Source: Cyanobacteria bacterium QS_8_64_29 (GTDB taxonomy: Bacteria > Cyanobacteriota > Cyanobacteriia > Cyanobacteriales > Rubidibacteraceae). Taken from it: DNA of 42,706 nucleotides. Positions within the stretch are counted from its first letter, which is position 1. Each line of letters opens with the position of its first letter. Below are positions 6,894 to 17,322 of this stretch, in pieces. The position numbers were made by a program, and so were the translations under genes. Under the pieces are notes generated by a model. That model had not been told where the DNA came from. It saw nothing but the letters and a program-made list of their open reading frames with translations, and made no database searches. The stretch lies in NCBI GenBank assembly GCA_003022125.1, contig PXQH01000055.1, positions 1-42,706 of the forward strand, written 5' to 3'.

Positions 6894-8414
6894 TTAGGGG
6901 GCAGCGAAGGGATCGTCCTGGGGGAAGCTGCTCGTGCGCCGCTGCAGCCGGGCTAGGGAAGTGTTGTAGTTGATGATGGCCGTCAGCCGGTTCTCGCGCG
7001 CTCGCGTCAGGCGTGCCTGTGCGTTAATGACATCGGTTTGCGTGCCCACCCCGGCCTGGAAGCGCAAGCGCGCCAAGCGCAGCGCCTCCTCAGCCTGGCG
7101 GACCTCGGCTTTTGCCGTTTGGATGTTTTGCTGGTTGGCTTGCAGGTTGAAAAAGCTCTCCTCCACCGCCAACCGGATCTGGTTGCGCTGGTTGGCAAAG
7201 CGAGCCTCGGCCGTTTCAGCTTGCTCGCGGGCTTGTTGGGCTTGGGAGCGGGCGCGGCCGCCGTCAAAGGCCGTCCACTGCATCTGCACGCCCAAGCGGA
7301 AGCCGTCCCCCGGCCCAACGTTGTTGAATTCCTTGCGGATGTTGTAGCTGCCAAAGGCACTGACTTGGGGGCGGATGCCCGCGAGCGCGACTTGGGCCTC
7401 CTGTTGGCTGATGCGGCGCTGGGCGATCTGCTGCTCCAGTTCGGACCGGTTCCGCAGCGCTTGGGTGATGCTCGCCTCTAGCGACTGCTGCCAGGTTCCA
7501 GCTTTCTCCACCGGGTCTTGGGCAGTGACTGACGCTTGCGGGGCCAAGTTGAGTGTTTGGGCCAGCCGCCGGCGGGCGATGCGCTGCTGGGCCCGGGCGT
7601 TGGCAAGCTCCTGGCGGTCCTGGCTGAGCTCGGTTTGGGCCTGCAGGACATCAAACTGCGTGCCCACCCCGGCCCGCTTGCGCAGCTGGGCATCGCGCAG
7701 GCTCTGCCGCGATTCGTTGATGGCGGCTTGGGCGATGGCCACCTGCGAGGTGGCCTCTTGCAGGCTGTAGTAGCGCTCTTTGACTTTCAGCGCGACGGCC
7801 TCGCGCTGCTGCTCGAGCTGCAGCTGCCGCAAGCGCACCCGCTGCTCGGCTTGCTCGATTTGGGCCGAGCGCCGCTCGCCAGTGTAGATGTCGTAGCTCA
7901 GCTGCAGCTCCCCATTGAGGGCGGTGTTGAGTTCATCGGGTTCAAGTTGAAAGCTTTGTTCTTGGGCTCGGATCTCGCTCGTTGCCCGTTTGGCGGTATC
8001 GAGCGTCACTCGCGTTGTGAGTTCGGGAAACCGTTCGGCTTGGGCCGCTTGCAAGCTGTCGCGGGCGGCGGCGAGCTCCTGCCGCGCTTGCTCGAGCTGA
8101 GGGTTGTTGCGCCGCGCGAGCTGCAGCGCCTGCTCGAGCGATAGGGCCCGAACCATCTCAACTTGAGCTTGCTGGGGTCGGTTCGGGCGCTGCAGCGGAT
8201 TGGGGGACGGCTCGATCTCGCGCAACGACTCTTGGGAGCGCTCCTGAGGCGGCGGGATGAGGGCAGGCGGTAGCTCGAAGGTCGGCACCTTGGGGGGCTC
8301 AGGGGCGGATTCCTGCGATTCGGGCAGAGCCGGTTGTGCCATCGCGGCAGTGCTGCTGCCGGCCGCAATGGCGGCAGCAATACTGGCTTTCAGGACACGG
8401 CTGATGGCTGGCAT
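6894..8414 (-). CDS. TolC-family outer membrane efflux protein
   Basis: About 506 residues. From the ATG at 8414 the protein begins MPAISRVLKASIAAAIAAGS and ends a signal peptide near AMAQP; a longer TTG-initiated form (8471) would bury that signal, so it was rejected. A proline-rich linker follows, then two homologous OEP repeats each with the long heptad helices (LARRNNPQLEQARQELAAAR; LRKRAGVGTQFDVLQAQTEL; LRFQAGVGTQTDVINAQARL). These are the TolC barrel-and-tunnel halves, used with ABC or RND pumps and for secretion of S-layer or exopolymers in cyanobacteria. It follows the methyltransferase remnant on the same strand. No pump partner is in the window. Confidence 0.87.
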   Translation of the reverse strand: MPAISRVLKASIAAAIAAGSSTAAMAQPALPESQESAPEPPKVPTFELPPALIPPPQERSQESLREIEPSPNPLQRPNRPQQAQVEMVRALSLEQALQLARRNNPQLEQARQELAAARDSLQAAQAERFPELTTRVTLDTAKRATSEIRAQEQSFQLEPDELNTALNGELQLSYDIYTGERRSAQIEQAEQRVRLRQLQLEQQREAVALKVKERYYSLQEATSQVAIAQAAINESRQSLRDAQLRKRAGVGTQFDVLQAQTELSQDRQELANARAQQRIARRRLAQTLNLAPQASVTAQDPVEKAGTWQQSLEASITQALRNRSELEQQIAQRRISQQEAQVALAGIRPQVSAFGSYNIRKEFNNVGPGDGFRLGVQMQWTAFDGGRARSQAQQAREQAETAEARFANQRNQIRLAVEESFFNLQANQQNIQTAKAEVRQAEEALRLARLRFQAGVGTQTDVINAQARLTRARENRLTAIINYNTSLARLQRRTSSFPQDDPFAAP

Positions 8415-8480
8415 GAGCTGGCTCGGTCGGGGTAGCTTGAGCTGAGCTCTAATTGTAAATCTTGGGCGCAACCACCGCGA

Positions 8481-9097
8481 TTAGCGACCCGGTTGGGCCA
8501 GCACGCTCAGCACGACCGGGCCCAGCAGGCGGTGGTGCTGTTGAGGAACCAGTTCCACAGCCCGCGCCAGGCTGGCGCGCCGCTGGGGAGCATACAGGTG
8601 CAACCGCTCGGGCGAGCGCTGCCAAAGCCAGTTGTTGGCAGACTGGCTCGGCAGGGTCCAATCGGCCCAGTAGAACTGCCCGTTCCGGCGCAGGACTCGC
8701 GCTAGTTCCCACAGCACTGCTAGCGGTCGCAGGTAGTGCAAAAAGCTGGCGGTTGCAAAGGTGGCGTCAAACTCGCCGCTGGCAAACGGTAAGGCCTCAG
8801 CATTGCCGCGTACGTACACCAGCCGCCGGCGATCGGGGTTGTGCGCGCGCGCCTGGCGCAGCATCTGCGGCGAGAGATCCAACCCCACCCCACGCAGGCG
8901 GGGATAGGTCTTGGCCAAGCGTGCGAGCAACCGACCCGTACCGCAGCCCAGCTCGAGAACCCGCGCCCCCTCCGGCAGCGTCACGAAAGCCAGCAAGCGC
9001 GCGTGGATGGCCTGATAAAACGCAGTAGTCGGCAGCCAGTCGTAGTGGGGGCCCAGGCATCGAACAGGCGCTGCTTGCGGCGGTAGGAATCGCGCAT
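8481..9097 (-). pseudogene. Class I SAM-dependent methyltransferase, frameshifted
   Basis: The downstream part reads as a Rossmann methyltransferase: motif I VLELGCGTGRLLARLA, motif II VGLDLSPQML, a GNAEALPFASGEFDATF motif and the post-motif segment LRPLAVLWELARVLR, as in UbiE/Methyltransf_11 proteins. The natural N-terminus is in another frame: ATG at 9097 reads MRDSYRRKQRLFDAWAP, then HYDWLPTTAFYQAIHARLL continues in the other frame. The switch falls in a run of five G (9047-9051 on the plus strand); a sixth would restore about 205 residues. So either a real one-base deletion or a sequencing error. It starts 4 bases after the TPR gene stop, showing it belongs to that unit. Confidence 0.75.
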
Positions 9098-9101
9098 GCC
9101 G

Positions 9102-9569
9102 CTAGCTGAGCTGCGCCGTACACTCCAGCATCAGGCGCTGGCTGGTGATGTCGTAGGGCTGCAGTGCCAGCGCTTGCCGGCACGCCTCGATGGCTGCCGC
9201 GCAGTCGCCCAAGGCGGCGTGGCACAACCCCAACCCATGCCAGGCCCCAAAATGGTGGGGATTCAAGCGCACCACCGTTTGACAGTCCTCGCGGGAGCGC
9301 TCGTATTCGCCGACTACGTAGTAGAGGACGGCCCGCCGGTTCCAGGCCTCGGCAAAATCCGGGTGCTGGGCGATCGCCTCACAGAGCAGGTCTTCGGCAA
9401 CAGTGATGTTGCCCGCATCGAGCATGGCTTGCGCGCGCTCGAGCTGCTCCTGGCCCCAGCGCCCTTTCTGCTCGAACCATCGACGCCAGAGCTTGGCCGT
9501 CGCGGCTTCGCGGGCCGCTTCATCGGGCTGCCGGAGCTCAGCCAGCAGCCCCTCGAGCGATTCGTCCAT
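9102..9569 (-). CDS. Tetratricopeptide repeat protein
   Basis: A 155-residue soluble protein. After a charged N-terminal helix (MDESLEGLLAELRQPDEAAR) come about three TPR-like helix pairs: RAQAMLDAGNITVAEDLLCE, AEAWNRRAVLYYVVGEYERS, and FGAWHGLGLCHAALGDCAAA with the consensus W-x2-G/L/Y...A...A...P spacing. Start ATG at 9569, 16 bases after the upstream psb35-like gene's stop; a longer upstream extension in this frame runs through that gene and is not real. TPR proteins are protein-protein scaffolds; the partner is unknown. Its closeness to photosystem II genes allows an assembly role, but this is inference. Confidence 0.8.
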   Translation of the reverse strand: MDESLEGLLAELRQPDEAAREAATAKLWRRWFEQKGRWGQEQLERAQAMLDAGNITVAEDLLCEAIAQHPDFAEAWNRRAVLYYVVGEYERSREDCQTVVRLNPHHFGAWHGLGLCHAALGDCAAAIEACRQALALQPYDITSQRLMLECTAQLS

Positions 9570-9585
9570 GGCTAGCGCTTGCGGG

Positions 9586-9819
9586 CTACTCGCGATCGCT
9601 GCCGGACTCGCCGTCCTCAGACTCGGAACTGTCTTGCTTGTTGACCTTCTTGTTGACCTTGGGGATGAAATTGGGGCGCTCGCTGCCTTCCCAACCGGCC
9701 GGACGCTTGGAGTTGTACCAGGCAATGGAGCCAATGGTGACAGCGGCAATGAAGCCAATGATGTAAACGGCCGTAAACGAGATCGGCAGGTCGCCGCCGG
9801 CTTGCAACAAAATGGGCAT
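9586..9819 (-). CDS. psb35: Probable photosystem II assembly protein Psb35
   Basis: A 77-residue protein with one membrane span: MPILLQAGGDLPISFTAVYI, then GFIAAVTIGSIAWYNSKRPA, then a basic and finally acidic hydrophilic tail (KVNKKVNK ... SESEDGES). The PISFTAVYI and IAWYNSKRP-x-GWE signature is conserved in cyanobacteria; I recall it as the Ssl2148/Psb35 family, which stabilises the CP47 assembly module with Hlip proteins. That identification is from memory and less certain than the gene itself. Start ATG at 9819; the TTG six bases earlier is not needed. First gene of the minus-strand run psb35-TPR-methyltransferase-tolC. Confidence 0.65.
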   Translation of the reverse strand: MPILLQAGGDLPISFTAVYIIGFIAAVTIGSIAWYNSKRPAGWEGSERPNFIPKVNKKVNKQDSSESEDGESGSDRE

Positions 9820-9884
9820 GAGCAATATCGCTTCCGTCTCGATAGCTGCAATCCTAGCAAAGGGGCTAGCGGGGGTGGCCGGCG

Positions 9885-10877
9885 CTAGCGGAACATGCTG
9901 CTGACCGAGCTATCTTCGTGCACGCGCGATATAGTTTCGCCCAACAGGTTGGCTACCGACAAAACGGTGAGCTGCTCGAAGCAGTGGGATTCGGGGACCG
10001 GAATGGTATTGGTGACGATGACCTCTTCAAACAAGCCGCTCGAGAGGCGAGACACTGCCGGATCCGAGAGGACGGCATGCGTGGCGCAGGCATAGACCGC
10101 GCGCGCCCCCTCCGCTTTTAGCAAGCGTGCCCCTTGCGTAATGGTGCCGGCTGTATCGATCATGTCATCGACCAATACGGCCGTTTTGCCCGCCACATCG
10201 CCCACCACGTTGAGTACTTCCGCCTCGTTGTGGCTCTGGCGGCGCTTGTCGATGATGGCAAGCGGCGCATCGTCGAGCTTTTTGGCAAAGGCGCGCGCCC
10301 GCCCCACGCCACCCACATCGGGCGAGACGATGACTAGGTCGGAGAGCTGCTTGCTCGCCAAATAATCGATCAGCACCGGCGAGCCGTAAACGTGGTCGAA
10401 GGGAATGTCGAAATAGCCCTGAATTTGATCCGAGTGCAGGTCCATCGCCACCACGCGATGGGCTCCCGCCTCGGAAATCAAGTTGGCGACCAATTTGGCC
10501 GTAATGGATTCGCGCCCCGAGGTTTTGCGATCGGCGCGCGCGTAGCAGTAATAAGGAATGACAGCGGTAATCTGCCGGGCTGAGGCCCGATGGCAGGCAT
10601 CAATGATGGTCAACAACTCCATTAAGTGGTCGTTGACCGGATGCGAGCAGGGCTGGATGAGATAGACATCGCAGCCGCGCACCGATTCTTGAATTTGGAC
10701 GTAGAGCTCGCCGTCGGCGAATTGCTTGCGCACGATGGGCCCTAGCTCCATGCCCAAGTAGGCCGCCACCTCTTTTGAGAGCGAGACATTGGCTGAGCCC
10801 GAAAACAAGCGCAGCCGGTTTTGGGGTGCGACCGAGGCTGCGCTGGGGTGAACCGGCAAAGTAGCAGGTTGGCTCAC
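9885..10877 (-). CDS. prs: Ribose-phosphate pyrophosphokinase (PRPP synthetase)
   Basis: A 330-residue class I PRPP synthetase that converts ribose 5-phosphate and ATP to PRPP for nucleotide, histidine and tryptophan synthesis. Motifs seen: GSANVSLSKEVA at the N-terminus, the flexible-loop/ATP region FADGELYVQI, YYCYARADRK, the catalytic segment DLHSDQIQGYF, SPDVGGVGRARAFAKKL, and the PRPP signature VLVDDMIDTAGT. Start is GTG at 10877 with a GGGGGAG ribosome site nine bases upstream. About 16 extra N-terminal residues precede the conserved LRLFSGSAN strand, as in other cyanobacteria. Divergent from bioD. Confidence 0.95.
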   Translation of the reverse strand: MSQPATLPVHPSAASVAPQNRLRLFSGSANVSLSKEVAAYLGMELGPIVRKQFADGELYVQIQESVRGCDVYLIQPCSHPVNDHLMELLTIIDACHRASARQITAVIPYYCYARADRKTSGRESITAKLVANLISEAGAHRVVAMDLHSDQIQGYFDIPFDHVYGSPVLIDYLASKQLSDLVIVSPDVGGVGRARAFAKKLDDAPLAIIDKRRQSHNEAEVLNVVGDVAGKTAVLVDDMIDTAGTITQGARLLKAEGARAVYACATHAVLSDPAVSRLSSGLFEEVIVTNTIPVPESHCFEQLTVLSVANLLGETISRVHEDSSVSSMFR

Positions 10878-11083
10878 GGCAAACAGCTCCCCCTCGACTC
10901 GACAATCATTCTATCACTTCTGCCGCCGGCAACGAGCTTGCCCGACGCTCCGCAAAAACCTCGCTTGACGGGGCTTGAGGCGTTGTCACTCCAGCAGCTC
11001 GCCTGCCTGTTGCGATCGCAGCCGGCCTGCTGGGGACGCTACACTGGCTGCCATTCGAGCGCAACGGTCGCGGGCGCGCTTGC

Positions 11084-11761
11084 ATGACCTCCTCCCTGCT
11101 CATTGCCGGAACCGATACCGATAGCGGCAAGACAGCGCTAACGCTCGCCCTAGCAGCCTACTGGCGGACGTATCGGCCGGCCACCTCGCTGGGGCTGATG
11201 AAACTCGTTCAGGCCGGTCGCGGCGATGCCGAGTGCTACCGCGAGCTGTTCGGGCAGGATGAGGGCCTTGCCATCCGAGTGCCGCTGGCGTTCGAGATGC
11301 CAGTCGCGCCCCCGCTGGCTGCCGCCCGTGAGGAACGCCCGCTCGATTTGGGCGCGGCTTGGCAGGCGCTGCAGGCGCTTCAGCGAGAGCGAGACTTTGT
11401 GTTGATCGAGTCGTTGGGCGGCTTGGGCTCGCCCGTCACCGAAGAGCTCACAGTAGGTGAAGTGGCGGCTGCCTGGCATCTGCCCACCTTGCTGGTCGTG
11501 CCGGTGCAGCTAGGCGCGATCGCGCAGGCGGTGGCCAACGTGGCGCTTGCCCGCCAGGTCGGCGTGCCGCTGCAAGGCCTGGTGCTCAACTGCGCGCAAC
11601 CGCAGGCAGGCGAGTCTGGCGCTGACTGGGCCCCGAGCGCGCTGATGGAATCGCTCACCGGCGTGCCCGTATGGGGGAAGCTGCCCTATTTGGCGAGCTG
11701 GCGCGATCGCGGGGCACTCACCCGCGCGGCCTCTGAGCTGGCGCTGGAGCGCTTGCGCTAG
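11084..11761 (+). CDS. bioD: Dethiobiotin synthetase
   Basis: A 225-residue P-loop enzyme: ATP-dependent carboxylation of 7,8-diaminopelargonate to dethiobiotin, the penultimate biotin step. Walker A is GTDTDSGKT at residues 8-16; GLMKLVQAG (equivalent to the K-P-V-x-[ST]-G substrate loop) and the switch-like segment LIESLGGLGSPV follow (about residues 105-116); VPVQLGAIAQA and VLNCAQP match the nucleotide-binding end. The usual K-P is K-L here, a small variation. Start ATG at 11084; no good ribosome site is seen. No other bio genes are in the window. It ends opposite ftsH, with a hairpin between them. Confidence 0.85.
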   Translation: MTSSLLIAGTDTDSGKTALTLALAAYWRTYRPATSLGLMKLVQAGRGDAECYRELFGQDEGLAIRVPLAFEMPVAPPLAAAREERPLDLGAAWQALQALQRERDFVLIESLGGLGSPVTEELTVGEVAAAWHLPTLLVVPVQLGAIAQAVANVALARQVGVPLQGLVLNCAQPQAGESGADWAPSALMESLTGVPVWGKLPYLASWRDRGALTRAASELALERLR

Positions 11762-11781
11762 CGCGACTGGCTCCATACAAA

Positions 11782-11807
11782 AAGGGATGGCCGCGAGGCC
11801 ATCCCTT
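11782..11807 (-). terminator. Intrinsic terminator of ftsH
   Basis: Perfect 11-bp stem (AAGGGATGGCC with its complement) and a 4-base loop. Reading on the minus strand it is followed by TTTTTG, so it terminates ftsH. On the plus strand there is no U run, so it would act only weakly for bioD. Confidence 0.85.
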
Positions 11808-11829
11808 GGGACTTCAAGGTTGGGCGCGT

Positions 11830-13734
11830 TTAGGAGAGCTGCGGCACGTACTGCTCTTTGTCCGGCACGGTGGCGTACTCGGCCACGATCTGCCGGAACT
11901 CGTCGCCGTCGATGGTCTCTTTTTCGATCAGCAAATCGACGAGCCGGTCGACCGCCGGCCGATGTTCGCGCACGATCTGGCGCGCCTGCTCGTGGCAGGC
12001 CTCCACGATCGCTTTGACTTCGCTGTCAATGCGCGAGGCGATCTCTTCCGAGTATTCCGAGCGCGTTAGGCCGCCGCCCAGAAAAACCTCGCCGCCACCC
12101 TGGCTCTCGAGCGATAGCGGCCCCAGCTCGGACATGCCAAAGCGCGTCACCATCTGCCGGGCCATGGCGGTCAGCTGCTGCAGGTCGCCGCCGGCGCCGC
12201 TGGTAACCTCGTCCTCGCCAAAGACTTCCTCCTCGGCGGCCCGTCCGCCTAGGGCGCCTGTAATGCGCGCCTTGAGCTGGGCCCGCGAGACTAGCGTCTG
12301 CTCCTCGTCGCTGGGGGTAAACCAGGTCAGTCCCTGGGCCTGACCGCGCGGGATGAGCGTGACTTTCTCCACCGGATCGTGGTACTGCAGCAGCGTTCCG
12401 ATTAGAGCGTGGCCGACTTCGTGGTAAGCGATCAGGCGCTTGCTTTTGCTATCCACCAGCGGCGTGCCTTCCATGCCCGCAATGACGCGATCAACCGCAT
12501 CGCTAATTTCCACCATCTCGATGGCATCTTTGCGGCGCCGCGCGGCCAAAATGGCAGCCTCATTGAGCAAGTTGGCCAAATCGGCACCAGTGAATCCGGG
12601 CGTGCGGCGCGCGATCCCCTCAATGGAGACATCCGGAGACAGCTTTTTGTCGCGGGCGTGGACCTCCAAAATGCCGATCCGCCCTTTAATGTCGGGCGAC
12701 TCGACCATAATCTGGCGATCGAACCGGCCGGGGCGCAGTAGGGCCTGATCCAGCACGTCCGGGCGGTTGGTGGCCGCCACAATGATAATGCCGGTGTTCT
12801 CCTCAAATCCGTCCATCTCGGTCAGCAGCTGGTTGAGCGTTTGCTCGCGCTCGTCGTTACCGCCGCCGATGCCGGCACCGCGCTGGCGGCCCACCGCGTC
12901 GATCTCGTCAATAAAGATCAAGCAAGGTGCATTTTCCTTGGCTTTTTTGAACAAATCCCGCACGCGGGAAGCTCCCACACCAACAAACATCTCGACGAAC
13001 TCCGAGCCCGAGATGTTGAAAAACGGCACGCCAGCTTCGCCTGCAATGGCCTTGGCAAGCAGCGTTTTGCCCGTTCCTGGCGGGCCAATTACTAGCGCTC
13101 CTTTGGGAATTTGTGCCCCCACTGAGGTGAAGCGCTCGGGCTGCTTGAGAAAGCTCACCACCTCTTCTAGTTCCTGCTTGGCTTCCTCAATGCCAGCCAC
13201 ATCGTCAAAGACGATGCCAGTTTTGGCCTCCATTTGGAAGCGGGCTTTGGACTTGCCAAAGTTCATGGCTTGTCCGGGGCCGCCGCCGGTCGCCGAGTTG
13301 TTGTTGGAGCGCCGAAACAGGAAAAACAGCGCCACAATCAGCAGAATGGGGAAAATCAGCTGGCCCAGAATGCCCCAAATGGCGCCATTGTCCTCCGAGT
13401 CGTGGACCTCAAATTCCACATCCGACTGGCGCAACTGGGCAATCAGCTCGGGGGCCCGCTCGGGAAGCTCAACGCGCTGCTTTTGCACCCGGCCATCGAG
13501 TCGCGGATCGGCCGATTCCACGATCGCCGTTTGGCCGCCATCGTACAAATCGACGCTCTGCACGCGCCCCTGCTCCAGGGCTTCGATGAAGCGGCCGTAG
13601 CTCATGCGCGTATTGGCCGTGTTGCCGCTTAACCGGTCGCCCCCAGCAGGCGAGAACGTGCCTTGCCACAGGAAAATGCCAATGGCTAAGGCCGGTAGCG
13701 TCCAAAGTAGGATTGCTCTCCAGGGAAGTTTCAT
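11830..13734 (-). CDS. ftsH: ATP-dependent zinc metalloprotease FtsH (FtsH2 type)
   Basis: A 634-residue membrane AAA protease. Order: membrane span at 7-23, lumenal/periplasmic domain, second span at about 119-140, AAA module with Walker A GPPGTGKT (217-224) and Walker B LIFIDE (272-277), second region of homology around 320-340, and the zinc site HEVGH (438-442). The overall sequence, the [10 protein letters not shown] linker and the C-terminus ending in VPQLS closely follow Synechocystis FtsH2 (Slr0228), the thylakoid protease that with FtsH3 degrades photodamaged D1. Start ATG at 13734. Transcribed alone, ending at the hairpin at 11782-11807. A role in PSII repair is an inference from similarity to FtsH2. 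Confidence 0.95.
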   Translation of the reverse strand: MKLPWRAILLWTLPALAIGIFLWQGTFSPAGGDRLSGNTANTRMSYGRFIEALEQGRVQSVDLYDGGQTAIVESADPRLDGRVQKQRVELPERAPELIAQLRQSDVEFEVHDSEDNGAIWGILGQLIFPILLIVALFFLFRRSNNNSATGGGPGQAMNFGKSKARFQMEAKTGIVFDDVAGIEEAKQELEEVVSFLKQPERFTSVGAQIPKGALVIGPPGTGKTLLAKAIAGEAGVPFFNISGSEFVEMFVGVGASRVRDLFKKAKENAPCLIFIDEIDAVGRQRGAGIGGGNDEREQTLNQLLTEMDGFEENTGIIIVAATNRPDVLDQALLRPGRFDRQIMVESPDIKGRIGILEVHARDKKLSPDVSIEGIARRTPGFTGADLANLLNEAAILAARRRKDAIEMVEISDAVDRVIAGMEGTPLVDSKSKRLIAYHEVGHALIGTLLQYHDPVEKVTLIPRGQAQGLTWFTPSDEEQTLVSRAQLKARITGALGGRAAEEEVFGEDEVTSGAGGDLQQLTAMARQMVTRFGMSELGPLSLESQGGGEVFLGGGLTRSEYSEEIASRIDSEVKAIVEACHEQARQIVREHRPAVDRLVDLLIEKETIDGDEFRQIVAEYATVPDKEQYVPQLS

Positions 13735-13876
13735 AACTGCATCTCTCGCTTGTTGACGGTACGCGTGGTAGTTAGCTCGCGGCGGAACTGGAAGTGCCTT
13801 GCAGCCAGCTGCTGGCTTTTATCTTAACTTAATTTAACTTCATGAGCGCCGCCCGGGCAGCTGCCCAACGTTAAAA

Positions 13877-13913
13877 GCGCGCCCTATCCCCGCTGCGTCG
13901 GGGCCAGGCGCGC
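13877..13913 (-). terminator. Intrinsic terminator of petH
   Basis: Two-part stem: outer GGCGCGC/GCGCGCC (7 bp) and inner CCCCG/CGGGG (5 bp) with a 6-base loop. On the minus strand it is followed by TTTTAAC. It lies 24 bases past the petH stop. Confidence 0.8.
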
Positions 13914-13936
13914 CTCGAAACGGCTTGCACGCGGAG

Positions 13937-15196
<1,260 letters not shown>

Positions 15197-15394
15197 CTAG
15201 TTTCCACTCCGAATCGCTTCGAACTGCAAGCAGGTTCTCTCGCGTGGGCCCCCTAACCCGCTTGAGGGGTCATTAGTGGGCTCGAACCCTAGCGCATCCA
15301 TCAGCCTAGCATTGCTAGCTAGAGCGCCAGGACGCTCGGGAAGAGGCAGAATGGAGGCATGCTTGCCAGTACCAGCGCAGCCGTGGTCGCTGCC

Positions 15395-15423
15395 TTGTAG
15401 GAGGTTTTCCCGTCTGGTATGAT
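15395..15423 (+). promoter_or_regulatory. Likely prk promoter
   Basis: TTGTAG (15395-15400) and TATGAT (15418-15423) separated by exactly 17 bases, giving a start near 15430 and a leader of about 140 bases before prk. The 380-base space between petH and prk (15191-15571) otherwise shows no gene and must also hold the petH promoter, which I could not place. Confidence 0.6.
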
Positions 15424-15571
15424 ACGGGCTCAATATCCTATAGCAACAATACTCAATCCATATCCCGACTTGCCCCCTTCTCTCCGTCCGGAGCATCAGT
15501 AGGAGGCTAGCTACTCGCCCTGGTTTGAGGAGCGCAGTGCGCCCAACTAGCGGGATACCAAGAGGGAGGTT

Positions 15572-16573
15572 ATGAAGGCACAATCTGACCGCGTCGTCCT
15601 AATTGGCGTTGCCGGCGATTCCGGCTGCGGCAAATCCACGTTCCTGCGCCGCTTGAGCGATCTGTTCGGCGAAGAGTTCATGACGGTCATCTGCCTGGAT
15701 GACTATCACAGCCTTGATCGCCAGCAGCGAAAGGAAGCCGGGGTGACGGCACTCAACCCCAAGGCCAACGACTTCGATCTGATGTACGAACAGATCGCGG
15801 CGCTCAAAAACGGCCAGGCCATCGACAAACCCATTTACAACCACGAAACGGGAACCTTCGATCCGCGCGAGCGCATCGAGCCCAACCACATCGTGGTCAT
15901 CGAAGGGTTGCATCCCTTCTACGACGAGCGCGTCCGCTCGCTGCTTGACTTTAGCGTCTACCTCGATATCAGCGACGAGGTCAAAATTAGCTGGAAGGTC
16001 AAGCGGGACATGTCCGAGCGCGGCCACAGTTACGAGGACGTGCTGGCCTCGATCAACGCGCGCCGTCCCGATTTCAGTGCCTACATCGAGCCCCAAAAAG
16101 CACACGCCGATGTCGTGCTGCAGGTGTTGCCCACCGAGCTAATCGACGATCCGGACTGCAACTACGTTCGGGTTCGCCTGATCCAGCGTGAGGGCAAGGA
16201 CTCGTTCGAGTCGGTCTATCTGTTCGATGAGGGCTCGACGATCCACTGGCGGCCCTGCGGGCGCAAGCTCACCTGCAGCTACCCCGGCATCAAAATGTAC
16301 TACGGGCCGGATACCTTCCACGGCAACGAGGTCTCGATTCTTGAGGTGGACGGTCAATTCGACAACCTCGAAGAGATGATCTACATCGAGAGCCACCTCA
16401 GCAAGACCGCCACCCGCTACTACGGCGAGATGACCGAGTTGCTACTCAAGCATCGAGACTATCCCGGCTCCAACAACGGCACCGGCTTGTTCCAGGTGCT
16501 AGTGGGGCTCAAGATGCGCGAGGCCTACGAGCAACTGACAGCGGGCGAAGCCAAAGTGGCCGCCCAGGTCTAG
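15572..16573 (+). CDS. prk: Phosphoribulokinase
   Basis: A 333-residue Calvin-cycle enzyme: ribulose 5-phosphate plus ATP to ribulose 1,5-bisphosphate. P-loop GDSGCGKST (15-23) carries regulatory Cys19; Cys41 lies in VICLDDYH. The second pair is in RPCGRKLTC near residue 230-240. These two pairs are the redox-switch cysteines used by thioredoxin and for CP12/GAPDH binding. IEGLHPFYDERVR and KRDMSERGHS are further family landmarks. Start ATG at 15572 with a GGGAGGT ribosome site. It ends at a perfect hairpin and is monocistronic. Confidence 0.97.
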   Translation: MKAQSDRVVLIGVAGDSGCGKSTFLRRLSDLFGEEFMTVICLDDYHSLDRQQRKEAGVTALNPKANDFDLMYEQIAALKNGQAIDKPIYNHETGTFDPRERIEPNHIVVIEGLHPFYDERVRSLLDFSVYLDISDEVKISWKVKRDMSERGHSYEDVLASINARRPDFSAYIEPQKAHADVVLQVLPTELIDDPDCNYVRVRLIQREGKDSFESVYLFDEGSTIHWRPCGRKLTCSYPGIKMYYGPDTFHGNEVSILEVDGQFDNLEEMIYIESHLSKTATRYYGEMTELLLKHRDYPGSNNGTGLFQVLVGLKMREAYEQLTAGEAKVAAQV

Positions 16574-16605
16574 CCGTTCCCGCGGGCTGACCCTGTCCCA
16601 CGCGT

Positions 16606-16630
16606 CCCCCGCAAGGGAGCCTTGCGGGGG
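16606..16630 (+). terminator. Intrinsic terminator of prk
   Basis: Perfect 10-bp stem CCCCCGCAAG / CTTGCGGGGG, five-base loop, followed on the plus strand by ATATTAATTT. It lies 33 bases after the prk stop and separates prk from the convergent gene at 16639. Confidence 0.8.
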
Positions 16631-16638
16631 ATATTAAT

Positions 16639-17196
16639 TTAGGAGCGCGACTGGCGCTTCATTTCATCCAGCTCGCGCTCAGCCTCCCAGCGTTGGAACT
16701 GTGCCTCGAGCGGATCGTCGGCAGCTTCGCTTGCGCCCCGCTGCCAGCCGGCGCTGCTTCTCCCCGAGTCGGCAGAGGGTGCGGCCGCGCGAGCAGACTG
16801 CGTTTTGACTTCCTGCCGCCGCTGTCGGATCTGAGCTAGCAAGCGCTGAGCGCGCTCGAGGCGCTTGTTGACGCCTTCCATTTGCCCCCAGCGTTGGTTG
16901 CCCAGGCGCAGCAGCGAGGCTTCCTTGTCCTGAGCGGCTTGGACTAAATCCCAGCGTTGCGCGGCTTTGGCTTTTTCGATGCGTTCGTGCCAACGCTGGA
17001 TTTGTTGCGCGATCGCGACGATGCCCTCGCGCTGCTGCTTTTGCTGCTGCTGGAGCTCGGCAATCAGGCGCTGGGTGTCTTCTTCTTGCTCGCGCAGTTG
17101 CTCCTCGATCGCCTCAAGTTCCAAGTGCGGATGCTCGCGCAGGAACTCATCGAGGCGCGTCTCCAGAAAGCGGCTCAGGTCATCGAATAGCCCCAC
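16639..17196 (-). CDS. Cyanobacterial coiled-coil protein (TIGR04376-like)
   Basis: A 185-residue, highly charged Gln/Glu/Arg-rich protein. MGLFDDLSRFLETRLDEFLR opens it, then two long coiled-coil helices (about residues 25-70 and 75-125) and an Ala/Ser linker before a last helix ending DEMKRQ. I recognise the opening as that of a conserved cyanobacterial family of unknown function (recalled as TIGR04376). The start is GTG at 17196, supported by a GAGG ribosome site and the conserved N-terminus. No membrane segment. It lies between prk and psbO and faces prk. Function unknown; the coiled coils suggest a structural or assembly role. Confidence 0.65.
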   Translation of the reverse strand: MGLFDDLSRFLETRLDEFLREHPHLELEAIEEQLREQEEDTQRLIAELQQQQKQQREGIVAIAQQIQRWHERIEKAKAAQRWDLVQAAQDKEASLLRLGNQRWGQMEGVNKRLERAQRLLAQIRQRRQEVKTQSARAAAPSADSGRSSAGWQRGASEAADDPLEAQFQRWEAERELDEMKRQSRS

Positions 17197-17280
17197 GATG
17201 GTTCCTCAAGCTCAGCTTTATCCAGCAAGCGTAACAGCTGCGTTCCTCGCAGCAGCCAGCAAGGCAATGGGCTCTAAAAA

Positions 17281-17307
17281 CGAGGATGGGGAATAGCCCC
17301 ATCCTCG
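17281..17307 (-). terminator. Intrinsic terminator of psbO
   Basis: Perfect 11-bp stem CGAGGATGGGG / CCCCATCCTCG with a five-base loop, followed on the minus strand by TTTTTAG. It stands 16 bases past the psbO stop and shields the downstream coiled-coil gene from readthrough. Confidence 0.9.
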
Positions 17308-17322
17308 TGGCGCTCGCGCTGC

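Noticed and set aside
9102-9860. Long minus-strand frame joining the TPR protein to upstream codons.
   Set aside because: The upstream 97 codons run through psb35 in another frame, are Ser/Pro/Arg-rich and start at a poor codon; the ATG at 9569 gives the natural protein.
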